Positions 22,775-34,896 of a stretch of DNA of 64,000 nt are shown here, piece by piece (the first letter of the stretch is position 1; each line of letters begins with the position of its first letter). This DNA comes from Chlorocebus sabaeus. Its lineage: Eukaryota > Chordata > Mammalia > Primates > Cercopithecidae. A model generated the notes under the pieces. The model did no database searches and was not told where the DNA came from. It saw nothing but the letters and a program-made list of their open reading frames with translations. The position numbers were made by a program, and so were the translations under genes. The stretch spans positions 91,104,923 through 91,168,922 of the forward strand of contig NC_132910.1 of NCBI RefSeq assembly GCF_047675955.1, written 5' to 3'.

Positions 22775-22977
22775 TACAATAATAGCTTATGATTATTGAG
22801 TGCTTACTGTGTGCAGGCACTAAGCTAGGAACATTAAATGGATTATCCTGACAGTCCTATTACATGGGGTCCATTTTGGGGCAAAAAAAAAAAAAATAAA
22901 GATTAGAAAAGTTTACTAACTTCCCCAGATCAGAAGGATAATAAATAACAAAGTCAGGATTTAAACCCAACCAGTGC
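22775..22977 (-). mobile_element. MIR SINE, antisense
   Basis: The + strand shows attgagtgcttactgtgtgc, aggcactaagctagga, and aaagtcaggatttaaaccca near the end. An A14 run (22884-22897) interrupts the middle. Confidence 0.8.
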
Positions 22978-23171
22978 CTAGCCTGAGCAATGAAACAAGA
23001 CCCCTGTCTCTATGAAAAATTTAAAAATTAGCCAGGTGTGATGGCACACATCTGTAGTCTCAGCTATTTGGGCGGTTAATGTGGGAGGATCGCTTGAGCT
23101 CAGAAGTTCAAGGCTGCAATGAGCTATGACAGCATTCCAGCTTGGGCAACAGAATGAGACCTTGTCTCTAT
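22978..23171 (+). mobile_element. Old Alu (AluJ-like), 5' truncated
   Basis: It begins within the left arm (agcctgagcaatgaaac) and continues through gccaggtgtgatggcacaca and gaggatcgcttgagctcaga to gggcaacagaatgagacct. The high divergence and the cgcttgagctcag block suit AluJ. Confidence 0.85.
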
Positions 23172-23192
23172 TTTTTTTATATATATATATTT
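23172..23192. repeat. T-run and (TA)n tract
   Basis: Short ttttttttatatatatata tract at the tail of the AluJ fragment. Confidence 0.9.
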
Positions 23193-24161
23193 CCCCAAAA
23201 GACTAATATGGACTCCAGGAGTATTTGCCAGAAGATTTTTTTTCTGAAATTACAGAAAGAAGACAAAATATTTTTGTCTTAAATCTTTTCTGTTTCACCA
23301 GCATTAAAACAGAAGAAACCTAAGAACAGACCCTTGGTCAGCAAAAGAATGTTCTAAGGTGATGGCTAAGATAATATTTTATCAATCTTTAAGAGAAACG
23401 TAATATTCCGCATAGTTGAATATCCAGATAACTTGAAGTTTATCGCTGAAGTAAAAGGCACTTTTATGGTAATCTTTCTAAAACATTAGATATTTATATT
23501 CCTATATTCTTAAACAGAAAATACCATATTCTTGATGGTTTATTATGAGATCATCGTTATGAATATTAGTAGTAATAATGGGCTGCAATTCAATTATCTT
23601 TGGGTCGGGGAGGTATTAAACTCAATAGGGCTTTTTGATCTTGCACTCAAGGACCCCAAATACCATGTCTTCCAGGTCTCCATGTCTGCTTTTTGTATTT
23701 CTTTTCTTCCTATTCTCTGCTATTTTTGTCCTTGTTGCTTTCACCCTCTTCTAGTCTTCTTCCTCATTTTACACATGGTTGGCTTATGGATGATCTCAAA
23801 GTGGCTCCATGCCTTGCCAGGATTAAATGTGAAGGCCCCCACCACCACCACCACCTTTCTCTGTATTGTGGGGGTTTTTTTCAACTCACTTCCAGGTTCC
23901 AGATGACTAAGGTTGATGGAAGACCTCCGATTAAATGTACAGTTACTCTGTCTCTTTTTAAAAATGCTTTCTTTAAAAAAAGGAATTAGATTACTGAAGA
24001 AGTTTTATTTTATTCATTTGAGAAGTTAAAATGTACCATGCCCTCTCAAAATTAAATATTAACAAATAATGGACACGGAAGGAAAAAAATTGCATGATTC
24101 TTTCAAAAAGTAAAATAGATCCATGTTTTCCCTTTAGAACACTTTGTCTTTGAAGCCCTTC
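23193..24161. other. Unique sequence
   Basis: Two overlapping + strand frames (23532-23906, 23693-23989) are open but lack recognisable domains; the first has several hydrophobic runs, caused by T-rich sequence. A (CAC)n/(CCA)n patch near 23840 encodes histidines in one of them. Not considered coding. Confidence 0.4.
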
Positions 24162-24174
24162 AAGCTCAGAGTAC

Positions 24175-24303
24175 TTTTTTTTTTTAGGGGTGGGGCTCAC
24201 TATGTTGCCCAGGCTGGTCTCAAATTCCTGGGCTCAAGCAATCCTCCCACCTCAGCCTCCCAGTGTGCTAGGATTACAGGCATGAGCCACCGTGCCCAGC
24301 CCC
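24175..24303 (-). mobile_element. Free left Alu monomer (FLAM-like) or AluJ left arm, antisense
   Basis: A poly-T run is followed directly by the left-arm sequence (ctcactatgttgcccaggct to gagccaccgtgcccagcc), with no right arm. A diverged TSD, aagctcagagtactttt (24162-24178) and aagtttaagagtatttt (24304-24320), suggests it inserted as a monomer. Confidence 0.82.
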
Positions 24304-24320
24304 AAGTTTAAGAGTATTTT

Positions 24321-25960
24321 TAAAAATGACTAATTTAAATTTCTTTGCTAAGAAAAGAGAACCTAACATTTGATGTAATTTTGTCATTATTCCTGCTAAA
24401 TAGATATTGGATATAAAATGAACAATCATATATATTATATATAATAAAATTATATTGTTAGATGTATGTGTATATATATGGCATTATTGTTAATCTATAT
24501 TTTCTTAGTATTTGTATCCTGCCTCAGTTATTTCATGTTCTCATGTTTCAACATAGTGTCTAACTCACCATGTTCTAGCTTTCTGGTATTCCCATTACTT
24601 TAATCCACTACCATTTTGTTTCATTAGTCTCCTATTTGAGCATTTAGTTTGTTTTATAATTTTTTTCCTATTCTTCTGAATTAATCCTTTGGGTCTAAAC
24701 AAGGACTTTCATGTTATTGGCCCAATAAGAAATCCAAACACAGAACAGAGAATAAAGGAGAAGAAGAAAAAGAGAATCAATAGGAGACAAAGGAAAGAAG
24801 AGTCTGGGACTCTGTTTTCTCCTGAGAAGATAGCATCTTCTATATAAAACGCTGGTAATTGCATCTGTTCTTCTGCATACGCTGAACAACACTGTGATTT
24901 AGGTGAAGATTGTTTTTTTCGATGTAATTTCACTTATTGCCTAGATTATTTAAATGCAGAGCAGAATCAGAATGCAGTGCTTTCTAGAACAACTCTCATT
25001 ATTTCTACTGGAGCATTACTTTCCTTTTAAAAAATCTGTCTAAAAGAAGCAAAGAAACAGGCACCTTTATATTACCAAAAGCTTTAGGGCAACTTTAAGC
25101 TTGAGGAAGAAAAGAAAACCCTGTTCTTGCTCATTGTAATATCCCTAGCAGAGAGTCACAGGAGCATACCAGGTAAAATCAACACAGTCAAAAGGCAAAG
25201 TGGGGATTCAGTGAACACTTCTGAGAGGAATGCCTGCTGGCAGGGAGGGTGTTCCTTTCCCAGAAGGAAATCACTTCTTTTTACTGTACACAGACTTATG
25301 GATGGAAAAGTTTCAAACATCTGATAACACCCAGTTCCTTAGGAATGTGCTCAGGAACAGCTGCTGACTGACGATGATTTAGGTCAAAGGTGAAAAGAAA
25401 TGCTCTGACATTCTCATTATCTGATTATTAAGGAGATTTTAAAAATACTTATTATTTAAAAAACTCATAAAAGAAATGCATAAAGAAATGGCTGAATGTT
25501 CAAGAAAGGAATTACCACATCTAGGCCAGCAGATAGTCTGATATAGGTCAAATTTCATAAATTTGTATTAGCATATTCCTCACTGAAAGGAGGCTGGGGT
25601 GAAAACTGACCTATATAATTTTAAGTGTGTCTACAAGAGCTAAAGACCAAGATAAGATATAGGAAAAAATTAAAGGATTTGTTAGTTTTGCAGAAATTGT
25701 CAGTTTCTATAGCATTATAATGGCAAAATCAAATATGCATCTTTTTCAAAAAGAAAAGCAAAAGGCATCTAAAGCATTGGCAAAAATGTTTTCCACCAAC
25801 AAAATAATTATTATATATGAAAGTCAAAAGATCCCAAATTTTTTATATGATGTGATATATATGATAGAATATCAATTTTTTATTTCTATTAATAAAGATC
25901 TAGAAAAGTTTAGCTGGGGTTTGCAAGGACATCAAAACAAAGGAGCAATAGAGCCATTAG
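24321..25960. other. Unique AT-rich sequence
   Basis: Contains an AT-rich palindromic patch (about 24428-24480, tatatattatatataataa). The two antisense frames at 24695-24933 overlap in different phases and are not credible. No other feature. Confidence 0.4.
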
Positions 25961-25974
25961 AAGTTACAAGCCTA

Positions 25975-26289
25975 GGCTGGGCGCAGTAGCTCACGCCTGT
26001 AATCCCAGCACTTTGGGAGGCCGAGGCGGGTGGATCACCTGAGGTCAGGAGTTCGAGACCAGCCTGGCCAACATGGTGAAACTCCATCTCTACTAAAAAT
26101 ACAAAAATTAGCCGAGTGTGGTGGTGGGCGCCTGTAATCCCAGCTACTTGGGAGGCTGAGGCAGGAGAACTGCTTGAATCCGGGAGGCAGAGGTTGCAGT
26201 GTGCTGAGATCGTGCCATTGTACTCCAGCCTGGGCGACAGAGTAAGACTTCATCTCAAAAAAAAAAAAAGAAAAGAAAAGAAAAAAAAA
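25975..26289 (+). mobile_element. AluS, full length
   Basis: It starts ggctgggcgcagtagctcac. The TSD is agttacaagcct (25962-25973) and agtcacaagcct (26290-26301). The tail is poly-A with gaaaa units. Confidence 0.95.
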
Positions 26290-26301
26290 AGTCACAAGCC
26301 T

Positions 26302-28193
26302 GAAATCAAAGTCAGGCCTGTGAACCAAGAAGAGCTAACTTCTCTTAATTTAACCCCCAGTACGCTTCCCCTGATACAGCTCAGTAACACAGATCTGAAA
26401 AACATTGTAAGAATTTCTCTGAACAGGGCATTAGCTCTTTGAACAGGGCATGGCCAGTCACAGTAAATGCACAGAATGCCATTTCAAAGACAGACACTAA
26501 ATTAAAAGGAAAGTTAGCAGTCTTGCTTATTTTACGGATTTCTCCTACAAAGAGTGTCAGACCCTTTATTAATGTTATAAAACAGTGTTTGAATAACCAT
26601 TGCCTAAGTAAAATGTCACTATTATAAATGATATTCTGATGCCCTCAAATATTCTAGAATTCATTTAAATACACGTATTGAATATTTTGTTATTCATATA
26701 AAAGTAAAATGTTTGACCTATTCTTAATTACAGTATTAATGCAACAATCAGCGTGACCACATATAAGTGGAAATCTACATACACACGCCATTGGCTCTCA
26801 GTCACAGGGCCCAGGTTCTAGCTGAAATTCTGTTCAGTTAAATAGGAAAGGAGAAGCAGCAACGGGGGCCCCAGAAATCTTTGTTTTCATTCCAAGTAAC
26901 CACAAAGAAATATGATGGCTCAGGTTTTATATGGTCAGGAGTGACAAAAAGGCACACACATTTGATGTGGACTTCTACATGGTCCCCACAAGCAGAATTG
27001 GATTGTCAAGTCTCTACTCATCTTCTCTCTATGTTTCCTGTTCCCTCAGCCACCAGCAGCAAATCCTAGAGCCATATTTCATTTTTCAGTGAACACCCTG
27101 GGAACAGTCACTGCTTTTTACCGGAATTTGACTCAAAAGAAAACACAGTCCTTAAGTAAGTTAAACAGTTCAGTGCACCAAGGAGATTTATCATAGAGAG
27201 ATATCTGCCTAATGAAAGTAACCCCCTAACTACGATATGGGAGACTGCATTCACTCTCTAGTCAAAAACCATACTGCCTCTGTTACAGGAGGAAGACAGC
27301 AATCTAGCACCTCTAAGACTGGCAGGAAACAAAATGCTGTTCTTAGAAGGTCTGGTATGAAAGAATTCTGAAGGATTTCTATAATCAAAACAATGATCAA
27401 AGTTCACCATGATGCAAGAGTTCCAGTACGTCAACTCAAGGCAAGTAACAAGACCAAGTTTACATGCAATTACTAAAATACAACCTTGGCCAGTAAAAAT
27501 TTGTGCCAACCTAGATATAGCTTTCACCCATTTAATGAAAAATAAGAAAATATGATGTTCAGAATGGAAATGGTCTTCATGAGGAAGGCTGTTGCTTCTC
27601 TCAGAAGCGGTCACCTTAGTCCAAAGCTTGTTACTTAGACTTCATTTGGTGTTGGCAGAAATTACCACTAACTGGCAAGAGGAACCGAGAAGAGAATGAC
27701 AATATGGTGCCTGTATATGCAACTGCCACAGAGCCCAGTGTTTTGACATTGTTACTGAAACAAACTCAACTATTTATGAGAGCTACATTGAATCAGACAG
27801 TTGGTGTGGCAAAAAAAAACATCTGTTTCTGGAGTCTTTTTGTCTAGAAAGTCACTAAGAAAGGAGGAGAAAGCACTGCAACCCCCAACACAAATACCTC
27901 CAAAAAAACCATAAACAGCATTGCCAAGTGGGAACAGATACCTCCCGCCCCCATCATAACAACACCCAGCAGACTTGGTTACCCAGGAGCCTCAGATGAC
28001 ACATCACTGTGGACAGCAATCTCTCTTCTGGATAGTTCAAAGTTTCCCTCCTCACACACTGAAAAAGGCTTTTTTAAAAACTTGTTTTTAATAACATACC
28101 TTCAGACCCTTTTGCCTTCTTAAGTAGAGAACATGGACAAAATTAAACTTTTTTCTGGATCTCTGGATCATGAAAATCAGAAAATTTAACAGG
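26302..28193. other. Unique sequence, no gene recognised
   Basis: Includes a 14-base near-duplication (ctgaacagggcat and ttgaacagggcat, about 26419 and 26439). The 118-codon antisense frame at 27258-27614 has no recognisable domain. This starts a 7.3-kb stretch without any Alu. Confidence 0.4.
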
Positions 28194-28384
28194 CAGTGGT
28201 GAACTGTCTCCCACACCATCATGGTTCCAGGACCAGCAGCACTGGCATCACCTTGACAGAACTGCAAATACTGTACTCAGACCCCTCCCCAGACCTATTA
28301 AATCAGATATCCTTGAGGCAGGGCCAAGCTGTCTACGTTTAAGCAAGCTCACGAGATGATTGTGATGGAGGCTAAAGAACCAGT
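28194..28384 (+). mobile_element. MER20 (hAT-Charlie non-autonomous element)
   Basis: From cagtggtgaactgtctccca, it continues with ccaggaccagcagcactggc, atcaccttgacagaactgca, cagacccctccccagaccta and ttaaatcagatatccttgag, and ends at aaagaaccagtg. This is the MER20 order of blocks, with both termini (cagtgg and ccagtg) kept. MER20 copies are known to act as hormone-responsive regulatory elements in placental mammals; nothing here shows that this copy does. Confidence 0.75.
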
Positions 28385-28851
28385 GTCATCTACTAAATGA
28401 CTCTAAATTGCTGTGCTCTGAGAGTTTTCTGTCTGCTTTCAATGGGTTTTCCATCTACTCGCTATTATTACTAATTTCCGCCCACCATGTAGCTGGCTTT
28501 GTCAGTCCTTCTCTCTTCTGACTTGCTGTATCTAATCTGCTATAAGCTTAGAAATCAGTTGTTAAAATCACGTATACAATACAAATAGGTAGGATGAAAT
28601 GAGTAAAGAACTGCTTAGGAATGGGAAAAGCGCTGCTATGAGGAAAGTGCATAGTTCTAGGACATAGATTTTGAGTATCTATTTTGGTTATGTAGAAGTC
28701 TTTTCCACTTATTTCCTCAATTGCACAGTACTTCCTTGAGTTTACTCATCAGAAGAGGTTGTTGGATACTGAATTGTGGTCGATAAACATGTTTCTGTAG
28801 TTTACAAGTGAGTAACTGCAACATTTATCTTAACATTTTTAATATAAAGTA
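28385..28851. other. Unique spacer
   Basis: Nothing recognised. Confidence 0.5.
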
Positions 28852-29062
28852 TTACCACTCATTAAATATTTGCTATGTGCCAGGCACCGTGCTAAACATT
28901 TTATATACATTATTTACTTAGCTCCTCACAACATGATGCGAGTATTATTAGCCCCATTCTAGATGAGAAAACAGAGGTAATTTGCTATTGAGTAACCCGC
29001 TTAAGATCATAGGGCTATTTAGAAGCATGGCCAGAACTCAAGTTTGCTGGATTTCAAAGCCA
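28852..29062 (-). mobile_element. MIR SINE, antisense
   Basis: The + strand order is attaaatatttgctatgtgc, caggcaccgtgctaaaca, tattattagccccattctag, atgagaaaacagagg, then ccagaactcaagtttgctgg. Near full length. Confidence 0.87.
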
Positions 29063-29137
29063 AACAATTTTACTTATTTTTATTAATATCTCTTGACCAT
29101 ACAGGAAAGAGGCAGCGAGGCCTGAACTCAAAACTTA

Positions 29138-29205
29138 GAAGAGAGAGAGAGAAACAGAGACACAGAGAGAGGGGGAGTGAAAGCCACAGAGAGAGAAAAC
29201 GAATC
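29138..29205. repeat. GA-rich low-complexity tract
   Basis: Impure (GA)n, gagagagagagaaacagaga and similar. An open frame across it encodes Arg/Glu-rich sequence only because of the repeat. Confidence 0.85.
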
Positions 29206-31719
29206 TCAAGAGGAGGACAGGGCTGTAATAAGTGATCGGTATTTAAAGAGGCATAGATAGATCCTTCCTAGGAAAAATCAGGAAGACAAGTGACTCAAGT
29301 CATGCCATTCTGTCTGGAAAGCCAAAGCCTGCCAGTGTCCCTGGTAAGAAAGGTCCCCTGTCCTCCTCTCACACACTCACTGTGGACCCCTATCAGCACT
29401 ATCTCCGCTTCCTACCTGGTCCCCATTATGGGTAGCCTTAAAGGATTTCCCAATCTACTTCCCACAGGGGCCTATATTCCCTTTTATAGTTTGCTTTGGG
29501 GTCTTTACAGTTATTATTTAAGCTTGTTTAAAACACACATCATCTTCTTATTTGCAGACATCATGAAGTTAGAATCTTCCAGCAGAAGACTGAAATACTG
29601 TAACTGACAGTAACTGACCATCTGGAACACTATAAATGTCTTCTTTACTTCTTACTTTGTTTATTTGTTTGCTTGCTTGCTTTTTAAAAAAAGTAAAAGG
29701 AAAGATTTCAAGTTGCTTTCTTTTAGCTCAAGATTTTGCTAAACATACAGTAGCACTATGATGCATTGTGTGGTGCTCTCTAGAACACTGAATATACAAA
29801 CAGATGCTATAGGTGGTTATAAAATAAGTCACACTAGGCATGTGAAAGAGGTTATTTAAGAATGTGCTCATCAAGCATCAAGACGGACCCTGTATCTTCT
29901 CAGGCCCCTTCTCCTCCTTAGAACTGCTGGGAAAACTCCATTTCTTACATCATCCCCATTTCTCACTAGAGAAAATCAGAAGCAAACTTTGTATTTTAAT
30001 AATTTCATTCTAATCCATATTTCATCACATAAATGGGCCTCTGCTTTCTAAATTTCAAACAATCCCCTTTGATTTGGTTCTCTGAAGAATCTACGGTCAC
30101 TGGGGAGGTATCTCAGGAAAAAAAAAAGTGTTCTATAAAGTACCTATAGCAATGACTGAATTGAGAGGTAAATCCAATTATTTCATAAGCGAGGTATCGT
30201 AGCATTCTGACATAACACTCATGCCAGGGGAAATGTACGCAGGACACTTGAAGCCTTTTGTGTCTTGATAAGATGAAATGTAAAGGGAATACAAGTATCC
30301 AAAGCCTTCTCAATTGGTGGCATATAAAAGTGCTTTACTAATTTGTAAATGTTTCTATTGTTTACCTAGTTGGGTTAGGGGGTGGCTTTCTGCTTTTCCA
30401 CACTTCCAGAACTAGTTTTTTGGGCTGATTCCTCCATGAAAGGTAAAAGGTAACCATCCAACTTGGGCTTCTAGCTCCCAGCAGATAAATAAGGAACAAA
30501 ACTTGAGTCCCTTTTGACTCTACTGTGGCCTAGTCCTCTTTGGAAAACAATATTTAACAGCTGAATGTATTCATCAGCTCAGTCTGTCCCTCAAGGAGAA
30601 CACACTTTCCTTCTCTGTCCACCTATCATAAAATCACCACTTCTTCTCTCTCCTGACCTTCATCCCTCCTCGCCTTACCGAAAACAACAGAACAACAACT
30701 GTGCCCTGAAACTGAAGGGAGGCTTTTAAGTTTCGTTTCTTAAAGCTCTCTTCTAATGACTGAAAGGTCTTCTCAAGGCCCTTTTCAAATTGATGGAAGG
30801 CTCCAAAGATTCCAAACTTTCCATCTCCTGAAAATGAAGATTCTTTCACCCAAATTACCAAATCACTGTTTAACTCAAAAACAGAGATGACATTTTTCTA
30901 ATCACCACCTGTCAGTCTGGATTGAGGTCATGTCTGCCTTTTCACGGACATGTAAAGTCACTTGTGGGGTAAAACTCGTATCCATGAAGTTGTCTTTACC
31001 ATTAAATGCCAAGACCTAGTAGCAACACAGAAGTACAAACTTGCTTTTCTACAGAGTAAAACCCAAAAGCCACTATGTGAAGTTATAGATAGTGAGAGAT
31101 GTGAAAGTATCCATTAAATTAACATTGAACACTCAGTTGTATTTGGACTTATGGTTTGCTTCTTTTTCCCCTGAGAAAAATTCCATCAAGGTAGAAGCCC
31201 ATGTCTCTAGTATTAATTTTATAGAAGCGGAAGGAAAAGAAGTAATTATTGTACATATCAGCCGGCTCTACTGATGGTGCTGTCTCTCCTATAAAACACA
31301 GCCCATTCTTTCTGCTTTTGGAAACCAGGAGCAGCCTTTCACCCACAGAGCTGTAACTTTTCAAAATCAATGTTTCTTGGCTTTCCCATCTTCAAGACCT
31401 TCTGGATTAAACTTGATGCAGACAGTACCTGCTGACCTTCGCCACTTGCCAGTCTAGCAAGGCTAGCAGAGTTTGTTGTGAGAATTTGGAGCCTGACTCA
31501 TCCATATTAAGATTTTTGACCCACTCTGGAACAGCCTTGCCTTATGTCTCTCCTAGGCTATCAAAAGTTACAAGTTGTATTCCCTCTTTAAAAAGTAACC
31601 TAACCCAAGAATATCAAAAGCTATAGACCAGTTGAATCCATGTGAGATTATCCTCATCATAAAAAGGGTTTTCCTCTGCCCAGTCCACCTCACTACCACA
31701 ATTCCCAGCACCTCCATCA
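29206..31719. other. Unique sequence, no gene recognised
   Basis: About 2.5 kb of single-copy sequence. Open frames of up to 105 codons (29290-29607) show no domain. The 29350-29450 part is pyrimidine-rich and might be an unrecognisable L2 trace. Confidence 0.4.
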
Positions 31720-31805
31720 AACAGGAAGGTCCATGAGGAAACATACCACAGCACCACTCCTGGCATGAAGCTGCTCAATAAATATCTGCTCCATGAATAA
31801 ATGAC
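31720..31805 (+). mobile_element. L2 3' end
   Basis: ggaaggtccatgaggaaac, gcaccactcctggcatgaag, ctgctcaataaatatctgct, ccatgaataaatga: the terminal block of L2 (cctggcacatagtaggcgctcaataaata..). Confidence 0.65.
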
Positions 31806-32061
31806 ATCCTAACTTCACAAAAGGATTTACTCAAGGTTTTCCTAATTTGTAAGAGCTTACACAGACCTCTGGTATGTGCAACTGGTGTGCACACTGTTAC
31901 TGATGACTGAGCTACACACAATTTTCAGAAACATCCCCATGTGTTCACTAACCAGACACAAAAGATGTGTGAAAATAAGTGAATCAGACATATGAAACAT
32001 CCCAGATAGATGTTCGCTTTTCAAAACTGGTGTGTGATAACTGGAATCTGAGACGTGAATG

Positions 32062-32230
32062 AATTTGAGCAGCAAACACACCTGAGTATGAATCACAACT
32101 TTGTTATCAAACAGGACTGATAACCACTCTGAGCCTTGGCTTTCTAACAATGGGAGTGGGGATAATGCCTTTGAAGTTGCTGTCAGGAGTAAATACATCA
32201 TTAAGTAGCTAACATAGTGCCTTATTTCTT
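32062..32230 (+). mobile_element. MIR SINE, diverged
   Basis: gcaaacacacctgagtatga, gaccactctgagccttggct-type block, acaatgggagtggggataat and ggagtaaatacatcattaag follow MIR order. Weak but collinear. Confidence 0.6.
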
Positions 32231-32235
32231 AGAAG

Positions 32236-33076
32236 ACATGGAATAAAGGCCAGTTCCTGATATGTGCAACAGGTTCCCTGGATAACATCGGCATCGCTCT
32301 ACTTGCTGTTCTTGAAAGAGGTTTTAGAAAGCACCATTCTGACACTTAAAACCCAGAGCGCTCTCTCAAGAAGTATAGACTTCTCAGGCCACACAGGCCA
32401 GCTTGCCCAATTTGACATGTATGTGGAAAGATGTGCCCTAGGAATTAATCTCAGAGCAAGGAGTTCCAACTTAGTTCAGAATACAAGGATATCCACAAAA
32501 ATAGGAGCAGGAAAAAAAATCGTATTGCTGAAAAATGACTCTATTTCCTGCAAGGTCACCAGAGGCAGGGAATATACACAACACGGGAGGCCTGTGTGGA
32601 CCTGGCCTAGAATAGCCAAACACTTGGCAGGCAGTGCCAGGACTGCCCCAGATCCACCCATCCCACCAACTGCTGCTTCCTTTCTGGGAGAACCCATCCA
32701 ATTTAAGTCTCAATTAGTATCACTTTGAACCTAATATCGCAGATCAGTGTTGAGAGATGAACTGCAAATCTTTTAGTGCCAATTTCAGATACAGAATGAA
32801 AGGGATTTTATACCACACAGGCTATTTTTAATCTCAAAGGTTTCCAGTCTTTTATGTAAATGGGTTAGGCCCAGCGTCACTTATATGAGCAGCCTCAACA
32901 ATAATGGTCACCTATGAATCCCTGAATAATACATTTTGGCATGCCTTTTTTCCAATGTTAAAGCGTTCTAGAATATTTTCACTAGTCTGGAAGCAGGAAG
33001 AAGAACTCAGGATAGTAATCAATGAAGTCACTAAATGATTCAGCCCTAGTGTACCATTAAGAACAAATTTTAGAAG
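32236..33076. other. Unique sequence with a chance open frame
   Basis: An open frame of 154 codons (32264-32728) begins at a non-ATG codon. Its translation shows no domain, and antisense frames are open over the same bases. I see no gene. Confidence 0.4.
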
Positions 33077-33101
33077 TGTGTATGTGTGTGTGTGCATGTG
33101 C

Positions 33102-33144
<43 letters not shown>
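33077..33144. repeat. Compound (TG)n(AG)n microsatellite
   Basis: An interrupted tgtg tract switches at about 33124 to gagaga. The alternating purine-pyrimidine half can adopt Z-DNA; the GA half is homopurine. Confidence 0.95.
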
Positions 33145-33147
<3 letters not shown>

Positions 33148-33612
33148 AAGAAAGAAGAGACATAGAAAAACGTCTCATACTCTCAGAAAGGATTTAATTT
33201 CCTCTACTGCTCAGGGATATGACTTAAGCCCAGTTATCAAAATGGCCAAGAGTTTGCAAATCTGTCACACAGATTCTAGAGAAGTGCCTGGGATAGCCAC
33301 AAAGTTAGGGAGGGAGACAGCATAAGTGCTATTTACAGTAAAACTTATAATAATTAATGTCTACATGTAATTAAATTGCCATGTCCTAGGATATAAACAT
33401 AATTAAGGTGGAGAGGGGTATGGCTGATAGAATTAAGTTCCTAAAACAGCAGCATTTTCTGTATTGTTTCAATATTTAAAAAGCATACTCAATGGCCATG
33501 ATTAGGCAGTTAATTTTATTTGTGATAATAAATATAGCATAAGGCTGAATTTTTTCCGGCATTTAAAGCTTTCAAACATTTAAAATGTATACTTCAGCTA
33601 ATACACAAATGT
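33145..33612. other. Unique AT-rich spacer
   Basis: Nothing recognised. Confidence 0.5.
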
Positions 33613-33623
33613 CAATCTTAACC

Positions 33624-33922
33624 TTTTTTTTTTTTTTTTTTTGAGATGGAACTCCTCTCTTGTTGCCCAGGCTGTAGCACAACAGCACGATCTCTGCTCA
33701 CTGCAACCTCCGCCCTCCGGGTTCCAGCACTTCTCCTGCCTCAGCTTCCCAAGTAGCTGGGATTATAGGCATACGCCACCGTGCCCGCCTAATTTTGTAC
33801 TTTTCATAGAGATGAGGTTTCACCATGTTGCCCAGACTGGTCTTGAACTCCTGACCTCAGGTGATCCACCTGCCTCGGCCTCCCAAAGTGTTGGGATCAT
33901 AGGCATGAGCCACCACACTTGG
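33624..33922 (-). mobile_element. AluS, antisense
   Basis: A poly-T run, then gagatggaactcctctcttg, ending gagccaccacacttgg. The TSD is caatcttaac at 33613-33622 and 33923-33932. Confidence 0.94.
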
Positions 33923-34057
33923 CAATCTTAACTTTCTTAATCTGCTTTTTGTGAACAGAAAGGCCTTTTCTGACTTAGCCTTGCATTTCTGTCCCACAGG
34001 AGAAGGGGAAATGTGGAGTCTTTTGACTCAATTCCACTATGCAGGGGCTGGCTCTTT

Positions 34058-34111
34058 CTGTAGTAGCCAAGATTGTGCCACTGCTCTCCAGTGAGGGCGA
34101 CACAGCAAGAC
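34058..34111 (+). mobile_element. Alu 3'-end fragment feeding a purine tract
   Basis: gtagccaagattgtgccact and gctctccagtgagggcgaca, then cagcaagac, match the last ~50 bases of an Alu. What would be its A-tail is replaced by the long purine repeat that follows, so the repeat probably arose from that tail. Confidence 0.75.
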
Positions 34112-34484
34112 AGAAGGAAAGAAGAAGGAGAAGGAGAAGGAGAAGGAGAAGAAGGAGAAGGAGGAGGAGGAGGAGGAGAAGGAGGAGGAGGAGAAGGAGG
34201 AGGAGGAGAAGGAGGAGGAGGAGAAGGAGGAGGAGGAGAAGGAGGAGGAGGAGAAGGAGGAGAAGGAAGAGGAGGAGGAGGAGGAGGAGAAGGAGGAGGA
34301 GGAGAAGGAAGAGGAGGAGGAGGAGAAGGAGGAGGAGGAGAAGGAAGAGGAGGAGGAGGAGAAGGAAGAGGAGGAGGAGGAGAAGGAGGAGGAGGAGGAG
34401 GAGGAGAAGGAGGAGAAGGAAGAGGAGGAGGAGAAGGAGGAGGAGGAGGAGGAGAAGGAGGAGGAGGAGGAGAAGGAGGAGGGA
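34112..34484. repeat. 373-nt uninterrupted homopurine (GGA/GAA)n tract
   Basis: Every base on the + strand from 34112 to 34484 is A or G. The unit is gga/gaa triplets with a higher-order 15-base period (gaggaggaggagaag), clearest at about 34190-34260. All six frames are nearly stop-free, giving long artefactual frames: Arg-rich, Glu/Gly-rich (+), and Leu-rich, Ser/Phe-rich (-). Mirror-symmetric homopurine DNA of this kind can form intramolecular triplexes. Confidence 0.97.
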
Positions 34485-34595
34485 TTCATTTAGGAGGGTT
34501 GTAGGAGAAGGACTACAGAATAGGATACATAGTAAAATCATACCATGGAGAAAGATCGCCGAATTGGAGTCCTTTAAAAAAAAAAAAAATCTAAA

Positions 34596-34884
34596 CTGCG
34601 CATGTGGCTCACGCCTGTAATCCCAGCACTTTGGGAGGCCGAGGATGGCAGATTACCTGAGGTCAGGAGTTTAAGACCAGCCTGACCAACACGGTGAAAC
34701 CCCATCTCTACTAAAAATACAAAAATTAGCTGGGTGTGGTGGTACACACCTGTAATCCCAGCTACTCAGGAGGCTGAGGCAGGAGAATCACTTGAACCTG
34801 GGAGGCAGAGGTCACAGAGAGCCAGGATCACGCCACTGCACTCCAGCCTGGGAGACAGAGACTCCATCTCAAAAAAAGAAAAAG
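34596..34884 (+). mobile_element. AluS, full length
   Basis: The body runs from gcgcatgtggctcacgcctg to gacagagactccatctc plus an A-rich tail. The TSD aaaaatctaaa lies at 34585-34595 and 34885-34895. The first ~10 bases are altered or lost. Confidence 0.92.
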
Positions 34885-34896
34885 AAAAATCTAAAA

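Noticed and set aside
23532..23906. Possible membrane-protein frame
   Set aside because: The hydrophobic runs come from T-rich DNA; another + frame is open across the same bases and no family is recognisable.
32264..32728. 154-codon open frame
   Set aside because: Non-ATG start, no domain, and antisense frames open over the same bases.
33975..34620. Long Arg-, Glu/Gly-, Leu- and Ser/Phe-rich open frames
   Set aside because: They are the stop-free readings of the homopurine tract on both strands, not genes.
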